DNA from: Streptomyces sp. cg36 | Lineage (GTDB): Bacteria > Actinomycetota > Actinomycetes > Streptomycetales > Streptomycetaceae | Direction: 5' to 3' | DNA: 64,000 nucleotides | Assembly: GCF_041080675.1 (NCBI RefSeq) | Contig: NZ_CP163520.1 | Span: 3,100,001 to 3,164,000, forward strand | In this document: positions 46,705-56,241 of the stretch, in pieces | Numbering within the stretch: the first letter of the stretch is position 1 | Layout: each line of letters opens with the position of its first letter | The notes under the pieces: model-generated | Told to the model about the DNA's origin: nothing | Seen by the model: only the letters and a program-made list of their open reading frames with translations | Database searches by the model: none | Position numbers and translations under genes: made by a program

Positions 46705-46731
46705 GGAACCCGGGGGCTTCGAGCGGTGTAT
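46705..46731 (+). promoter_or_regulatory. Second ECF-type promoter, before the gene at 46783
   Basis: GGAACC (46705-46710), 16-base spacer, TGTAT (46727-46731), matching the promoter at 44914-44940 in both boxes and spacer length. Confidence 0.65.
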
Positions 46732-46782
46732 CAGAGGTGACGCGGTACGGAAGGCCCGTACCGGGACCGGCAGAGGGGTCCG

Positions 46783-47832
46783 ATGACCATGCGAGGAGCG
46801 CGGGCAGAGGGAGCACGGACAACGGGGTTACGGGGACGGGGAGAAGGAGGAGTTCGGGGAGCGGGGGGACGGGGCCCAGCCGCACGGGGCTTGCGGGCGC
46901 AGGTACGGGATGCCCGGGGCTTGCGGGCGCAGGCGCGGGCCCCACGGGGCGTGCGGGCGCGCCGAGTTGATGCGGTCCCCACGGCCGCGCGGCGGCGCCG
47001 GATCCTGCGGTGCGGGGTGATTCCCTTCGCCATGGCCCTGGCCATCACGCTGCTGCTGGCGCCGAACGCCCTGGCGGGCGGCCCGACCAGCGTGCTGATC
47101 GTCTCCCCGGCGAGCCACCAGACGGCCGCGCGGTACTACTCCGACCAGCAGTACTCGGGACTCATGACCCTGCTGGGCGAGCCGAACCAGGGCCAGAAGG
47201 AGCGCCCGCCGGGACTGGACGCCGCGATGGGCGCCCGCCAGATCAATGTGACGTGGATGGTCCACGATCTCTCGCCGTGGCGGGTGGACCGCGTGTATCC
47301 CAGCAACGACACCGCCACGGTGTGGATACACACGGCGGCCGACATCCCCCGCACGGAGAACGGCTATTGGCACCGCGCCCGGCGCCCCGCCGAGCTGCGG
47401 GCGCTGCTGACCGAGCTCGGCGTGATGGGCCCGGCCCGCGAGCAGGGCTCACCGGGGATACCTCCCGGGGAGTGGACGACACCCCCGGCGGACCCCCAGT
47501 CCGCCCAGGACCCGCAGAGCGCGGAGGGCTCGGGGCCCGGCCGGGCAGAGCCGGAGCCGGGCGGGCGGGCGACGCTCACGGCGGGCACCGACGACGGCTC
47601 GGACACGGCGACGTCCGCCTCGGTCAGGGTGTCGGCGTCCGACTCCTCGGCCTCCGGTTCCTCGGCGGTCGACGGCTGGTGGTGGACCCTGCCGGGCCTC
47701 GTCCTCGGCGCCGCGCTCGCCCTGCTCCTGCGCGGCCCCGCGCTGCGAACGGCCCGGGGCTCCTGGCGGATCCGCGAGCCGGGACCGCGCCAGGAGCTGC
47801 GGGACGTGGAGCACGGCCCCGACGGTCCCTGA
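46783..47832 (+). CDS. Secreted or membrane protein of the ECF cluster, function unknown
   Basis: The 349-residue reading frame begins with an Arg/Gly-rich stretch including the tandem GLRAQVRDARGLRAQARAP, then an export signal (RRRILRCGVIPFAMALAITLLL ending APNALA at about residue 98), an extracellular domain with VLIVSPASHQTAARYYSDQQ and WMVHDLSPWRVDRVYPSND, a Ser/Thr-rich stalk and a membrane span (WWWTLPGLVLGAALALLL) with a basic cytoplasmic tail. The true start may be later, for example GTG at 46948 or ATG at 47032, since the signal sequence is so far inside. It has its own ECF-type promoter, so it is probably a target of the neighbouring sigma factor. Confidence 0.65.
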   Translation: MTMRGARAEGARTTGLRGRGEGGVRGAGGRGPAARGLRAQVRDARGLRAQARAPRGVRARRVDAVPTAARRRRILRCGVIPFAMALAITLLLAPNALAGGPTSVLIVSPASHQTAARYYSDQQYSGLMTLLGEPNQGQKERPPGLDAAMGARQINVTWMVHDLSPWRVDRVYPSNDTATVWIHTAADIPRTENGYWHRARRPAELRALLTELGVMGPAREQGSPGIPPGEWTTPPADPQSAQDPQSAEGSGPGRAEPEPGGRATLTAGTDDGSDTATSASVRVSASDSSASGSSAVDGWWWTLPGLVLGAALALLLRGPALRTARGSWRIREPGPRQELRDVEHGPDGP

Positions 47833-47969
47833 GCCCGCACGGCCCGGCACGGGCCGCGACCACCCGCGACTTCGCCGGGCCGGGACCGTTGGTCGCCCCG
47901 ACGGGCCACGACCACCCGGCACTCCGCCGGGCGGAACCGCCGGTGGGCCCGTCGGCCCGGTCGTCCGGC

Positions 47970-49241
<1,272 letters not shown>

Positions 49242-49271
49242 GGCGTCCTCCGGGGTCCGTCGTGGTCCCGG

Positions 49272-49355
49272 GTGCCCAGGCGGGCGGCACCTCGTGCGCT
49301 GGCTCACGCACGGCTCCCCCGGGGTTGCCTCCCCGCTCGCCAGTCGCCGTGCGTA
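49272..49355 (-). ncRNA. ZTP (pfl) riboswitch upstream of glyA
   Basis: On the minus strand the leader has perfect arms ACGCACGGC and GCCGTGCGT (first stem), the conserved CGACTGGCGA followed by a CGGGG/CCCCG hairpin and GGGGGAGCCG, then the 3' element GCCGCCCGCCTGGGCA that forms the pseudoknot in pfl RNAs. These match the ZTP/ZMP riboswitch consensus, which activates folate and purine genes when AICAR derivatives build up. A TAGGGT -10 box lies at 49362-49367, so transcription should start almost at the first base of the aptamer. The short distance to the GGAGGA site suggests control of translation or early termination. Confidence 0.85.
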
Positions 49356-49468
49356 GCACTCACCCTAGCGGGCACGCCGGGAATCAAGGTTTCTTCGTCC
49401 AGCATCCGAGCGACGATAGAAACTGGGCATCACCCCCGCCCCACGCCGCACGATGAAACGGAGACCCC

Positions 49469-50677
49469 GTGTCGACTACATCGGACGCCATCCGCTCTGC
49501 CGAGGCCCACAGTGCGCACAACTACCATCCGCTGCCCGTCGTCGTCGCCTCGGCCGAGGGTGCGTGGATGACGGACGTCGAGGGACGGCGCTTCCTCGAC
49601 ATGCTCGCCGGGTACTCGGCGCTCAACTTCGGGCACGGCAACCGCCGGCTGATCGACGCCGCCAAGGACCAGCTGGACAGACTGACGCTCACCTCGCGGG
49701 CGTTCCACCACGACCGGTTCGCCGACTTCTGCGCACAGCTCGCCGAGTTGTGCGGCAAGGAGATGGTGCTGCCCATGAACACCGGGGCGGAGGCCGTGGA
49801 GACGGCCGTGAAGACCGCCCGCAAGTGGGGGTACCGGGCCAAGGGCGTTCCGGACGGGACGGCGAAGATCGTGGTCGCCTCCAACAACTTCCACGGCCGT
49901 ACGACGACGATCGTGAGCTTCTCGACGGACCCGGAGGCCCGCGCGGACTACGGGCCGTACACGCCGGGGTTCGAGATCGTGCCGTACGGGGACCTGACGG
50001 CGCTCTCGGCGGCCGTCACCGAGAACACGGTGGCGGTGCTGCTGGAGCCGATCCAGGGCGAGGCGGGGGTCCTGGTGCCGCCCGCCGGATACCTGCCGGG
50101 CGTGAGGGAGTTGACCCGCGAGCGGAACGTGCTGTTCATCGCGGACGAGATCCAGTCGGGCCTCGGCCGGACCGGGAAGACCTTCGCGTGCGAGCACGAG
50201 GGCGTGGTGCCCGATCTGTGCGTGCTGGGCAAGGCGCTGGGCGGCGGTGTCGTGCCCGTCTCGGCGGTGGTGGGCTCGGCGGAGGTGCTCGGGGTGTTCC
50301 GGCCCGGCGAGCACGGCTCGACGTTCGGCGGCAATCCGCTGGCCTGTGCGGTGGCGCTGGAGGTCATCGCGATGCTGCGCACCGGGGAGTACCAGCAGCG
50401 GGCGACCGAGCTCGGTGAGCACCTCCACCACGAGCTGGGTCTGATGACCGGCACCGGCGCCGTGGAGGCGGTGCGCGGGCGCGGTCTGTGGGCGGGCGTC
50501 GACATCAACCCGGCGTACGGCACGGGGCGGCAGATCTCGGAGCGGCTGATGGACCGGGGCGTGCTGGTCAAGGACACCCATGGGTCGACGATCCGGATCG
50601 CCCCGCCGCTGGTGATCAGCAAGGAGGACCTGGACTGGGGGCTCGACCAGCTGCGGGCGGTGCTGGCGCAGGAGTAG
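49469..50677 (+). CDS. rocD: Ornithine--oxo-acid aminotransferase
   Basis: The 402-residue class III PLP aminotransferase converts ornithine plus 2-oxoglutarate to glutamate semialdehyde and glutamate. It starts with GTG at 49469 after GGAG and opens SAEAHSAHNYHPLPVVVASA. Family features are MNTGAEAVETAVKTARKWGY, NNFHGRT, FIADEIQSGLGRTGK and the PLP lysine in LGKALGGGVVPVSAVVG, with HGSTFGGNPLACAVALEV. Divergent from glyA. Acetylornithine aminotransferase is a relative, but NYHPLP and the lack of an arg cluster favour RocD. Confidence 0.92.
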   Translation: MSTTSDAIRSAEAHSAHNYHPLPVVVASAEGAWMTDVEGRRFLDMLAGYSALNFGHGNRRLIDAAKDQLDRLTLTSRAFHHDRFADFCAQLAELCGKEMVLPMNTGAEAVETAVKTARKWGYRAKGVPDGTAKIVVASNNFHGRTTTIVSFSTDPEARADYGPYTPGFEIVPYGDLTALSAAVTENTVAVLLEPIQGEAGVLVPPAGYLPGVRELTRERNVLFIADEIQSGLGRTGKTFACEHEGVVPDLCVLGKALGGGVVPVSAVVGSAEVLGVFRPGEHGSTFGGNPLACAVALEVIAMLRTGEYQQRATELGEHLHHELGLMTGTGAVEAVRGRGLWAGVDINPAYGTGRQISERLMDRGVLVKDTHGSTIRIAPPLVISKEDLDWGLDQLRAVLAQE

Positions 50678-50803
50678 CCCCGGGGCCGCCCCGGGCGGCA
50701 TGAGGCGTTCCGGATCGCCCCGGAGTGACCCGGCGCGATCCGCGGCGCACCGGGGCGGCCGGTGCGGGGCTCGGCACGGCAACCGGCTTCCGCGGCCGGG
50801 CCG

Positions 50804-50833
50804 TTGACAAGTTCAATGGTCCAGACCAATGAT
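50804..50833 (+). promoter_or_regulatory. Promoter with DasR-like box before the polysaccharide deacetylase gene
   Basis: TTGACA (50804-50809) and AATGAT (50828-50833), 18 bases apart, form the promoter. The spacer contains AATGGTCCAGACCAAT (50815-50830), whose core TGGTCCAGACCA differs from the DasR consensus TGGTCTAGACCA at one position. Binding of DasR, the GlcNAc-responsive GntR repressor, would block transcription. Confidence 0.7.
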
Positions 50834-50839
50834 GCGTCC

Positions 50840-51532
50840 ATGCCGAGACCCCGTACCGCGCGCGTCGCCTCCGTGGCCCGCGCCGCGTCCGCCCTGCTCG
50901 TTCCCCTGCTGCTGCTCCTCGGGCTCTCCGGGCCCGCACGGGCGGACTGGCCCGAGCCGGTGCCCGTCGTGTCGCACGTCCAGACGGACAAGCCGGTCGT
51001 GTTCATCACGATCGACGACGGCTGGACCCATGACCCGGCGGCGCAGCGGCTGCTGCTCGAACGGCAGGTGCCCGCCTCGCTGTTCGTGCTGCCGGGGGCC
51101 TACTCGTACGACCCCGGGTACTTCCGGACGCTCCTCGACCACGGCCCCTCGCGGATCGAGAACCACACGGTCGACCACCCGGATCTGACGACGCTCGACG
51201 CGGCGGGCCAGCGGGCGCAGCTGTGCGGGGCCCGGGAGGCGCACCTCGCGCAGTTCGGGGCCGAGCCCCGGCTGGCCCGGCCGCCGTTCGGGACGTACGA
51301 CGGGACGACCCTCACCACGGCCCGGGCCTGCGGGGCGAAGGCACTGGTGACCTGGACGTACGACCTCACGACCTGGGGGCAGTGGTCGCCGCCGGTGCCG
51401 CGGCTGAAGTCCGGGGACATCGTGCTGCTGCACTTCAACGACACGGTGACCGCCGATCTGACCCGGGTCCTGGCGGCGGCCGACGCGGCGGGGCTGAAGC
51501 CCGCGCCACTGCGCGACTACATCGCCGAGTGA
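50840..51532 (+). CDS. Secreted polysaccharide deacetylase (NodB domain)
   Basis: The 230-residue protein has a signal peptide (VASVARAASALLVPLLLLLG, cleavage near ARA) and a NodB domain: FITIDDGW with the catalytic and metal Asp pair, ENHTVDHPDLT with two metal His, RPPFGTYD and VTWTYDLTTW, and LLHFNDT near the end. It probably removes acetyl groups from chitin oligomers or peptidoglycan. ATG at 50840 coincides with the predicted transcription start, so the mRNA is leaderless; ATG at 50816 upstream lies inside the promoter. The DasR-like box links the gene to aminosugar metabolism. Confidence 0.85.
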   Translation: MPRPRTARVASVARAASALLVPLLLLLGLSGPARADWPEPVPVVSHVQTDKPVVFITIDDGWTHDPAAQRLLLERQVPASLFVLPGAYSYDPGYFRTLLDHGPSRIENHTVDHPDLTTLDAAGQRAQLCGAREAHLAQFGAEPRLARPPFGTYDGTTLTTARACGAKALVTWTYDLTTWGQWSPPVPRLKSGDIVLLHFNDTVTADLTRVLAAADAAGLKPAPLRDYIAE

Positions 51533-51535
51533 CCG

Positions 51536-51577
51536 CGGGGGTGCGGGGCCCGGACCGTGCCGGACGCCGCACCCCCG
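51536..51577 (+). terminator. Hairpin after the deacetylase gene, in a CCCCGCAC-rich spacer
   Basis: Arms GCGGGGGTGCGG and CCGCACCCCCGC flank an 18-base loop immediately after the stop codon. The rest of 51578-51651 is an irregular GCACCCC microsatellite; no gene is seen. Confidence 0.6.
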
Positions 51578-51651
51578 CACCCCCGCACCCCGGGCAGCCC
51601 CGCACCCGGCACCCCGCACCCCGCACCCGGGGCGAGTCCCGAAAGGCGCGC

Positions 51652-52833
51652 CTAGCGGATCAGGTGCGGGACGAACCGCGCGTACTCGTCCGTGACCGGG
51701 CCGGAGGACTCGCGGATGCCCAGCCCCGCCGCCTCGTCCTCGACGACCCAGGCGCCGAGGACGACCCGGTTCCCGTCGAAGTCCGGGAGCGGGGAGAGCG
51801 CCTGGTAGCAGGCGGGTTCGTCGCGCAGGGCGGGCGGCGCGCCGGGGGTGTGGATCTCGACCCCGGCGCCCTCCCGGCCGAGCAGCGGCTTGGAGACGTA
51901 TCCGGTGGTGTGCGCCAGCTCGCGCGGGCCGTCGAGGTAGGAGGGCAGCAGGTTCGGATGGCCGGGGAAGAGCTCCCACAGGATCGCCAGCAGCGCCTTG
52001 TTGGAGAGCAGCATCTTCCAGGCGGGCTCGATCCAGCAGGTGCTGCCGGTGCCGCCGCCGTTGTCCAGCGTGGCCAGGACGTGCGGCGCGAACCGGTCGG
52101 TGGTCAGCCACTCCCAAGGGTAGAGCTTGAAGCAGCTGCGGATGAACCCGAGCCGGTCGTCGACGAACCGGCCGGTCAGCGGGTCCCAGCCGATCCGCTC
52201 GACCGACAGCGCCGCCGTCTCGATGCCCGCCTGCTCGGCCGTCTCGCGCAGATACGCGACGGTCATCAGGTCCTCGCCGAGTTCGTCGTCGTCCGAGTGC
52301 GCGAAGTGGAGCGGGCCGGGCGGCAGCAGCGGGGCCTGCCGCCGCCAGGCGGCGACCAGGCGTTCGTGGAGCGAGTTCCACTGGTCGGCGCCGGGGAAGC
52401 GGTCCTCCATCCAGAACCACTGCGGGCTGGCCGCCTCGACGAGCGAGGTGGGCGTGTCGGCGTTGTACTCCAGCATCCTGGCCGGGCCGGTGCCGTCGTA
52501 GCAGAGGTCGAAACGGCCGTAGAGGGAGGGGAGTTCGGAGCGCCGGTGCCAGGACTCGGCCACCCGGGCCATGACCTCGGGGTCGGTGATGCCGAGCGCG
52601 GCGAAACGGTCCTGCTCGACGATGTGCGCCGCCGCGGCCAGACACATGCCGTGCAGCTCCTCGACGACCTCCTCCAGCGCCTCGACCTCGGGCAGGCTGA
52701 AGGAGTAGTACGCGGACTCGTCCCAGTACGGGCGCAGCGAGCCGTCCGGGTGGCGGGTCAGGGGGTAGATCAGACCCTGCGCCTCCACCGTCTGCTGCCA
52801 GCCGGGGCGCGGGTCGATGCGGTGGCGCCGCAC
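51652..52833 (-). CDS. Glutathionylspermidine synthase-like ATP-grasp protein (YgiC type)
   Basis: The 393-residue protein has the C-terminal synthetase fold of glutathionylspermidine synthase: SLPSLYGRFDLCYDGTGPAR, MLEYNADTPTSLVEAASPQW, TTGYVSKPLLGREGAGVEI and VVLGAWVVEDEAAGLGIRES. It lacks the amidase half. YgiC/YjfC-type proteins of this size act as small-peptide or amine ligases of unclear substrate. Streptomyces does not make glutathione, so a different thiol or peptide acceptor must be used. It follows a small Ser/Gly-rich lipoprotein gene by three bases, mirroring the ygiB-ygiC pair of E. coli. Confidence 0.88.
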   Translation of the reverse strand: MRRHRIDPRPGWQQTVEAQGLIYPLTRHPDGSLRPYWDESAYYSFSLPEVEALEEVVEELHGMCLAAAAHIVEQDRFAALGITDPEVMARVAESWHRRSELPSLYGRFDLCYDGTGPARMLEYNADTPTSLVEAASPQWFWMEDRFPGADQWNSLHERLVAAWRRQAPLLPPGPLHFAHSDDDELGEDLMTVAYLRETAEQAGIETAALSVERIGWDPLTGRFVDDRLGFIRSCFKLYPWEWLTTDRFAPHVLATLDNGGGTGSTCWIEPAWKMLLSNKALLAILWELFPGHPNLLPSYLDGPRELAHTTGYVSKPLLGREGAGVEIHTPGAPPALRDEPACYQALSPLPDFDGNRVVLGAWVVEDEAAGLGIRESSGPVTDEYARFVPHLIR

Positions 52834-52836
52834 CCG

Positions 52837-53166
52837 TCAGCCACCGCCCGTGCCGGAGTGGCCGCCGATGCCGCCCCGGTCCACCCCGGAGGAGCCCGCC
52901 GAGGAGCCGCCGTCGGTGCTGGAGCCGGAGCCGCCCCGGGAGCGCGAGCCGGAGCGGAAGGAGCCGCCGGAGACCACGCCGCCCCGGCTGGTGCCGCCGT
53001 AGTAGTAGGAGCCGTGGCCGCCGCTCTTGCACTCGTACGTGGGGAGCTCCTTGTGCGTGACGGGGTCGACGCAGCGCCGGTCGGGCTCGTTGGAGCAGGC
53101 CGACAGGGTGGCGGCGAGCACCCCCATGCCGCCGAGCACCACCGCCGTGGACCGGAACCTGCGCAT
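52837..53166 (-). CDS. Small Gly/Ser-rich lipoprotein (YgiB/DUF1190-like)
   Basis: The 109-residue protein has a signal peptide with lipobox ATLSAC (Cys24), a short domain with two Cys residues (CVDPVTHKELPTYECKSGGHG) and a tail of Gly, Ser and Arg (GGSFRSGSRSRGGSGSSTDG) ending in GGG. ATG at 53166 follows GAGGGGGAGG. It stands directly before the ATP-grasp gene and fits the YgiB pattern of a small lipoprotein with a Ser/Gly-rich end. Its tail may be the substrate of the ligase, which is speculative. Confidence 0.7.
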   Translation of the reverse strand: MRRFRSTAVVLGGMGVLAATLSACSNEPDRRCVDPVTHKELPTYECKSGGHGSYYYGGTSRGGVVSGGSFRSGSRSRGGSGSSTDGGSSAGSSGVDRGGIGGHSGTGGG

Positions 53167-53326
53167 GCCTGGGCCTCCCCCTCTTGATCGCCTGCGGGAC
53201 GTCCCGCGCGGGCGATCTCGTACGTACGTCTGGGACGTAATTCGGCCACACCCTAGTTCCCGGCCGAGCGGCTGCGGGAATCCGTTCACGCCTTCCCCAC
53301 GAACTCCCTTCCATTACAGTCCGTCT

Positions 53327-54178
53327 GTGCTCTTTGGGATGATCTGCGCGCTGGGATCCGCGCTCTGCTACGGCACCGCGACCGTTCTGCAGGCCGCCGC
53401 CGCCCGGGCCGCGGCGACCGGCGGGGCGGGCTCGTCGGACGCGGGCGTCGATCCCGCGCTGCTGCTCAGAGCCGTGCGGCAGTGGCGCTACGTCGCCGGA
53501 CTCGGCCTCGACGGGCTCGGCTTCCTGCTCCAGATCGCGGCCCTGCGGTCCGTCCCCATCTACGCCGTCGGGGCCGCCCTCGCCGCCTCGCTCGCGGTGA
53601 CCGCGGTGGTCGCGGCCCGGGTCCTCGCGGTGAGGCTGTCGGGCACGGAGTGGGCGGCCGTCGGGGTGGTCTGCGCGGGGCTCGCGATGCTCGGGCTCGC
53701 CTCCGGCGAGGAGGGCCACGAGGACGGCCCGGCCGCGCTGCCCTGGGCGCTGCTCGCGGTCGCCGCCGCGATCCTGGTGGCCGGAGCCGTCGGCGGCCGG
53801 CTGCCGGACCGGGCGCGCGCCCTGGTGCTGGGGCTCGGCGCGGGCTGCGGGTTCGGGGTGGTGGAGGTCGCGGTGCGGCTGATCGACTCCTTCGACCTCG
53901 CCAATCCGGCGCTGTACGCGCTGCTGCTCGGCGGGGGCGCGGCGTTCCTGCTGCTCACCTCGGCGCTCCAGCGGGGCTCGGTGACCACGGCGACCGCCGG
54001 AATGGTGCTGGGCGAGACGATCGGCCCCGCGCTGGCCGGGGTGGTCTGGCTGGGCGACCACACCCGCGACGGCCTGGGCTGGCTGGCGGTGGCGGGCTTC
54101 GCGGTGGCGGTGGCGGGGGCCCTGGCCCTGGCCCGCTTCGGGGAGGCGCCGGAAACGGCGGAGGCGCCCCGGGCCTGA
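53327..54178 (+). CDS. Multi-span membrane protein of the DMT/EamA type
   Basis: The 283-residue protein has about nine hydrophobic helices, starting FGMICALGSALCYGTATVLQ, with two similar halves (ALRSVPIYAVGAALAASLAV and QRGSVTTATAGMVLGETIGP), as in drug/metabolite transporters. The start is GTG at 53327; TACAGT lies six bases upstream, so it is probably leaderless. No regulatory partner is adjacent. The substrate is unknown. Confidence 0.8.
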   Translation: MLFGMICALGSALCYGTATVLQAAAARAAATGGAGSSDAGVDPALLLRAVRQWRYVAGLGLDGLGFLLQIAALRSVPIYAVGAALAASLAVTAVVAARVLAVRLSGTEWAAVGVVCAGLAMLGLASGEEGHEDGPAALPWALLAVAAAILVAGAVGGRLPDRARALVLGLGAGCGFGVVEVAVRLIDSFDLANPALYALLLGGGAAFLLLTSALQRGSVTTATAGMVLGETIGPALAGVVWLGDHTRDGLGWLAVAGFAVAVAGALALARFGEAPETAEAPRA

Positions 54179-54244
54179 CCCCCGGGCCCGCCGCCCCGAC
54201 TGGCCGAAAACCCCCTGGGGACGGGCCCGTTCACCGCGCGGCGG

Positions 54245-55666
54245 CTACGGCAGCACGCTGCACAGCGCGTCCAGCGCCCCCGCCCACGCGCTGTCCGGAG
54301 GCGCGCCGTAGCCGACGACCAGGGCGTCCCGGGTCGCCGGGGTGGCGGGGTGGCGGAAGTGGGAGAGGCCCTGGAGGGCCAGGCCCTGCCAGGCGGCGGC
54401 CTGGATCACCGCGCGTTCGGTGCCGGGCGGGAGCTCCAGGACCGCGTGCAGGCCCGCCGCGATGCCGCTGACCCGGACGTCCGGCGCGCGCTCGGCGAGC
54501 GCGGCCACCAGCTGGTCGCGGCGGCGCCGGTAGCGCAGCCGCATCCCGCGCACATGGCGGTCGTAGGCGCCCGAGGAGATGAACTCCGCCAGCGTCAGCT
54601 GCTCCAGCGAGCCGCACGACCAGTCGACCGCGCCCTTGGTCTCGGCGACCTCACCGGCCAGCTCCTCGGGCAGCACCATCCAGGCCAGGCGCAGCCCCGG
54701 GGCGAGCGACTTGCTGGCCGTGCCCAGATAGACGACGTGCTCGGGGTCCAGCCCCTGCAAGGCCCCGACCGGCTGCCTGTCGTACCGGAACTCGCCGTCG
54801 TAGTCGTCCTCCAGGATCACCGCGCCCGCCGTGCGCGCCCAGTCGACCGCCGCCGCCCGACGGTCCGGCGGCAGCGCGACCCCGACCGGGAACTGGTGCG
54901 CGGGCGTGAGCAGCACCGCCCCGAGTCCCTTGGCCGCACCCCACTCCCCGGTGCGGGTGCCGACCTCGTCGAACGGCAGCGGCGGGGTGCGCAGGCCCGC
55001 CGCCGTCAGCAGATCGCGGTGCGCGTCCAGCCCGTACGACTCGACGCCGATCTCCCGCACCCGGCGCGCCCGCAGCACCCGCCCCAGCAGCATCAGGCCG
55101 TGCACGAACCCGGCGCAGACCACGATCCGCTCCGGCGAGGCGTACACCCCGCGCGCCCGGGCCAGATACTCGGCCAGCACCGTGCGCAGCTCGACGCGCC
55201 CGCGCGGGTCGCCGTAGCCGAAGGCGTCGTGGGGCGCCGCCGTCAGGGCCCGCCGCGAAGCCTTCAGCCACTCCGCGCGCGGGAACGACGCCAGGTCGGG
55301 GGTGCCCGCCAGCAGGCTGTACGTGGGGTTGCGGCGCGCCGGGTGGCGCGGCCCGCTCTGCCGGGCCCGCTTCGGCGCGGCCCGCTGCGCGACCCGGGTG
55401 CCGGAGCCCTGGCGGGCGGTGAGCCAGCCTTCCGCGACCAGCTCCGCGTACGCGTCGGCCACCGTGTTGCGCGCGATGCCCAGGTCGGCGGCGAGCGAGC
55501 GCGAGGAGGGCAGCCGGGTGCCGGGGGCGAGCCGCCCGCCGCGCACCGCCTCGCGCAGCGCGTCCATCAGCCCCGCCCGCAGCCCGCCCGCGCCCACGTC
55601 GACATGGAGGTCGACACCGAAGACTTTGGCCAGGGTTCCCGTGGAAGTGGCCCAGGATTCCACCAT
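54245..55666 (-). CDS. MocR/PdxR-type regulator (GntR HTH fused to aminotransferase domain)
   Basis: The 473-residue protein has an N-terminal GntR winged helix (LMDALREAVRGGRLAPGTRL, LAADLGIARNTVADAYAELV) and a C-terminal class I aminotransferase domain with GYGDPRGRVELRTVLAEYLA, EDDYDGEFRYDRQPVGALQG and the PLP lysine in LGTASKSLAPGLRLAW. Such proteins sense PLP or an amine-PLP adduct. It is divergent from the AhpD-like/PEP-mutase genes, which are likely targets. The intergenic DNA has ATGGACCAT and a nearby ACCATG motif. Confidence 0.9.
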   Translation of the reverse strand: MVESWATSTGTLAKVFGVDLHVDVGAGGLRAGLMDALREAVRGGRLAPGTRLPSSRSLAADLGIARNTVADAYAELVAEGWLTARQGSGTRVAQRAAPKRARQSGPRHPARRNPTYSLLAGTPDLASFPRAEWLKASRRALTAAPHDAFGYGDPRGRVELRTVLAEYLARARGVYASPERIVVCAGFVHGLMLLGRVLRARRVREIGVESYGLDAHRDLLTAAGLRTPPLPFDEVGTRTGEWGAAKGLGAVLLTPAHQFPVGVALPPDRRAAAVDWARTAGAVILEDDYDGEFRYDRQPVGALQGLDPEHVVYLGTASKSLAPGLRLAWMVLPEELAGEVAETKGAVDWSCGSLEQLTLAEFISSGAYDRHVRGMRLRYRRRRDQLVAALAERAPDVRVSGIAAGLHAVLELPPGTERAVIQAAAWQGLALQGLSHFRHPATPATRDALVVGYGAPPDSAWAGALDALCSVLP

Positions 55667-55713
55667 GAAAATGGACCATACCCGTGTGACATGTGCCGCG
55701 TACCGTCATCTTC

Positions 55714-56241
55714 ATGACCACGAACGGGAACACGGTGAACGAGAACAACGACCCCGCCTCCGGCGCCCTGGTGCCCGAGCACTCCCCCCGGCTGCACTGG
55801 GCGAAGACCGCCCCCGAGGTCTACAAGGCCATGGTGAAGCTGGACGCGGCGGCCGGGCGCGGGGTCGACCCGGTGATCCACGAGCTGGTCAAGATCCGCG
55901 CCTCCCAGCTCAACCACTGCGCCTTCTGCCTCGACATGCACACCAAGGACGCGCTGGCGGCGGGCGAGTCCGTCGAGCGGATCGTGCAGCTCAACGCCTG
56001 GGAGGAGTCGAAGCACTTCTACACGGAGAAGGAGCTGGCCGCGATCGAGCTGACCGAGGCCATCACCGTGCTGACCGACGGCTTCGTGCCGGACGAGGTG
56101 TACGCCAGGGCCGCCGCGCACTTCGACGAGACCGAGCTCGGCCACCTCATCGCCGCGATCACCGTCATCAACGCCTGGAACCGCTTCGGCGTCACCACCC
56201 GGATGGTGCCGGGCCACTACACCCCCGGGATGTACAAGTGA
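55714..56241 (+). CDS. AhpD-like carboxymuconolactone decarboxylase family protein (first of pair)
   Basis: The 175-residue protein has the CMD/AhpD core KIRASQLNHCAFCLDMHTKD with the CxxC and following His that form the peroxidase/alkylhydroperoxidase site, then LTEAITVLTDGFVPDEVYAR and LIAAITVINAWNRFG. It carries about 45 extra N-terminal residues. ATG at 55714 lies eight bases after a TACCGT box, consistent with leaderless expression. It is translationally coupled (GTGA) to a second copy, which matches it at more than half of the positions. Confidence 0.88.
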   Translation: MTTNGNTVNENNDPASGALVPEHSPRLHWAKTAPEVYKAMVKLDAAAGRGVDPVIHELVKIRASQLNHCAFCLDMHTKDALAAGESVERIVQLNAWEESKHFYTEKELAAIELTEAITVLTDGFVPDEVYARAAAHFDETELGHLIAAITVINAWNRFGVTTRMVPGHYTPGMYK

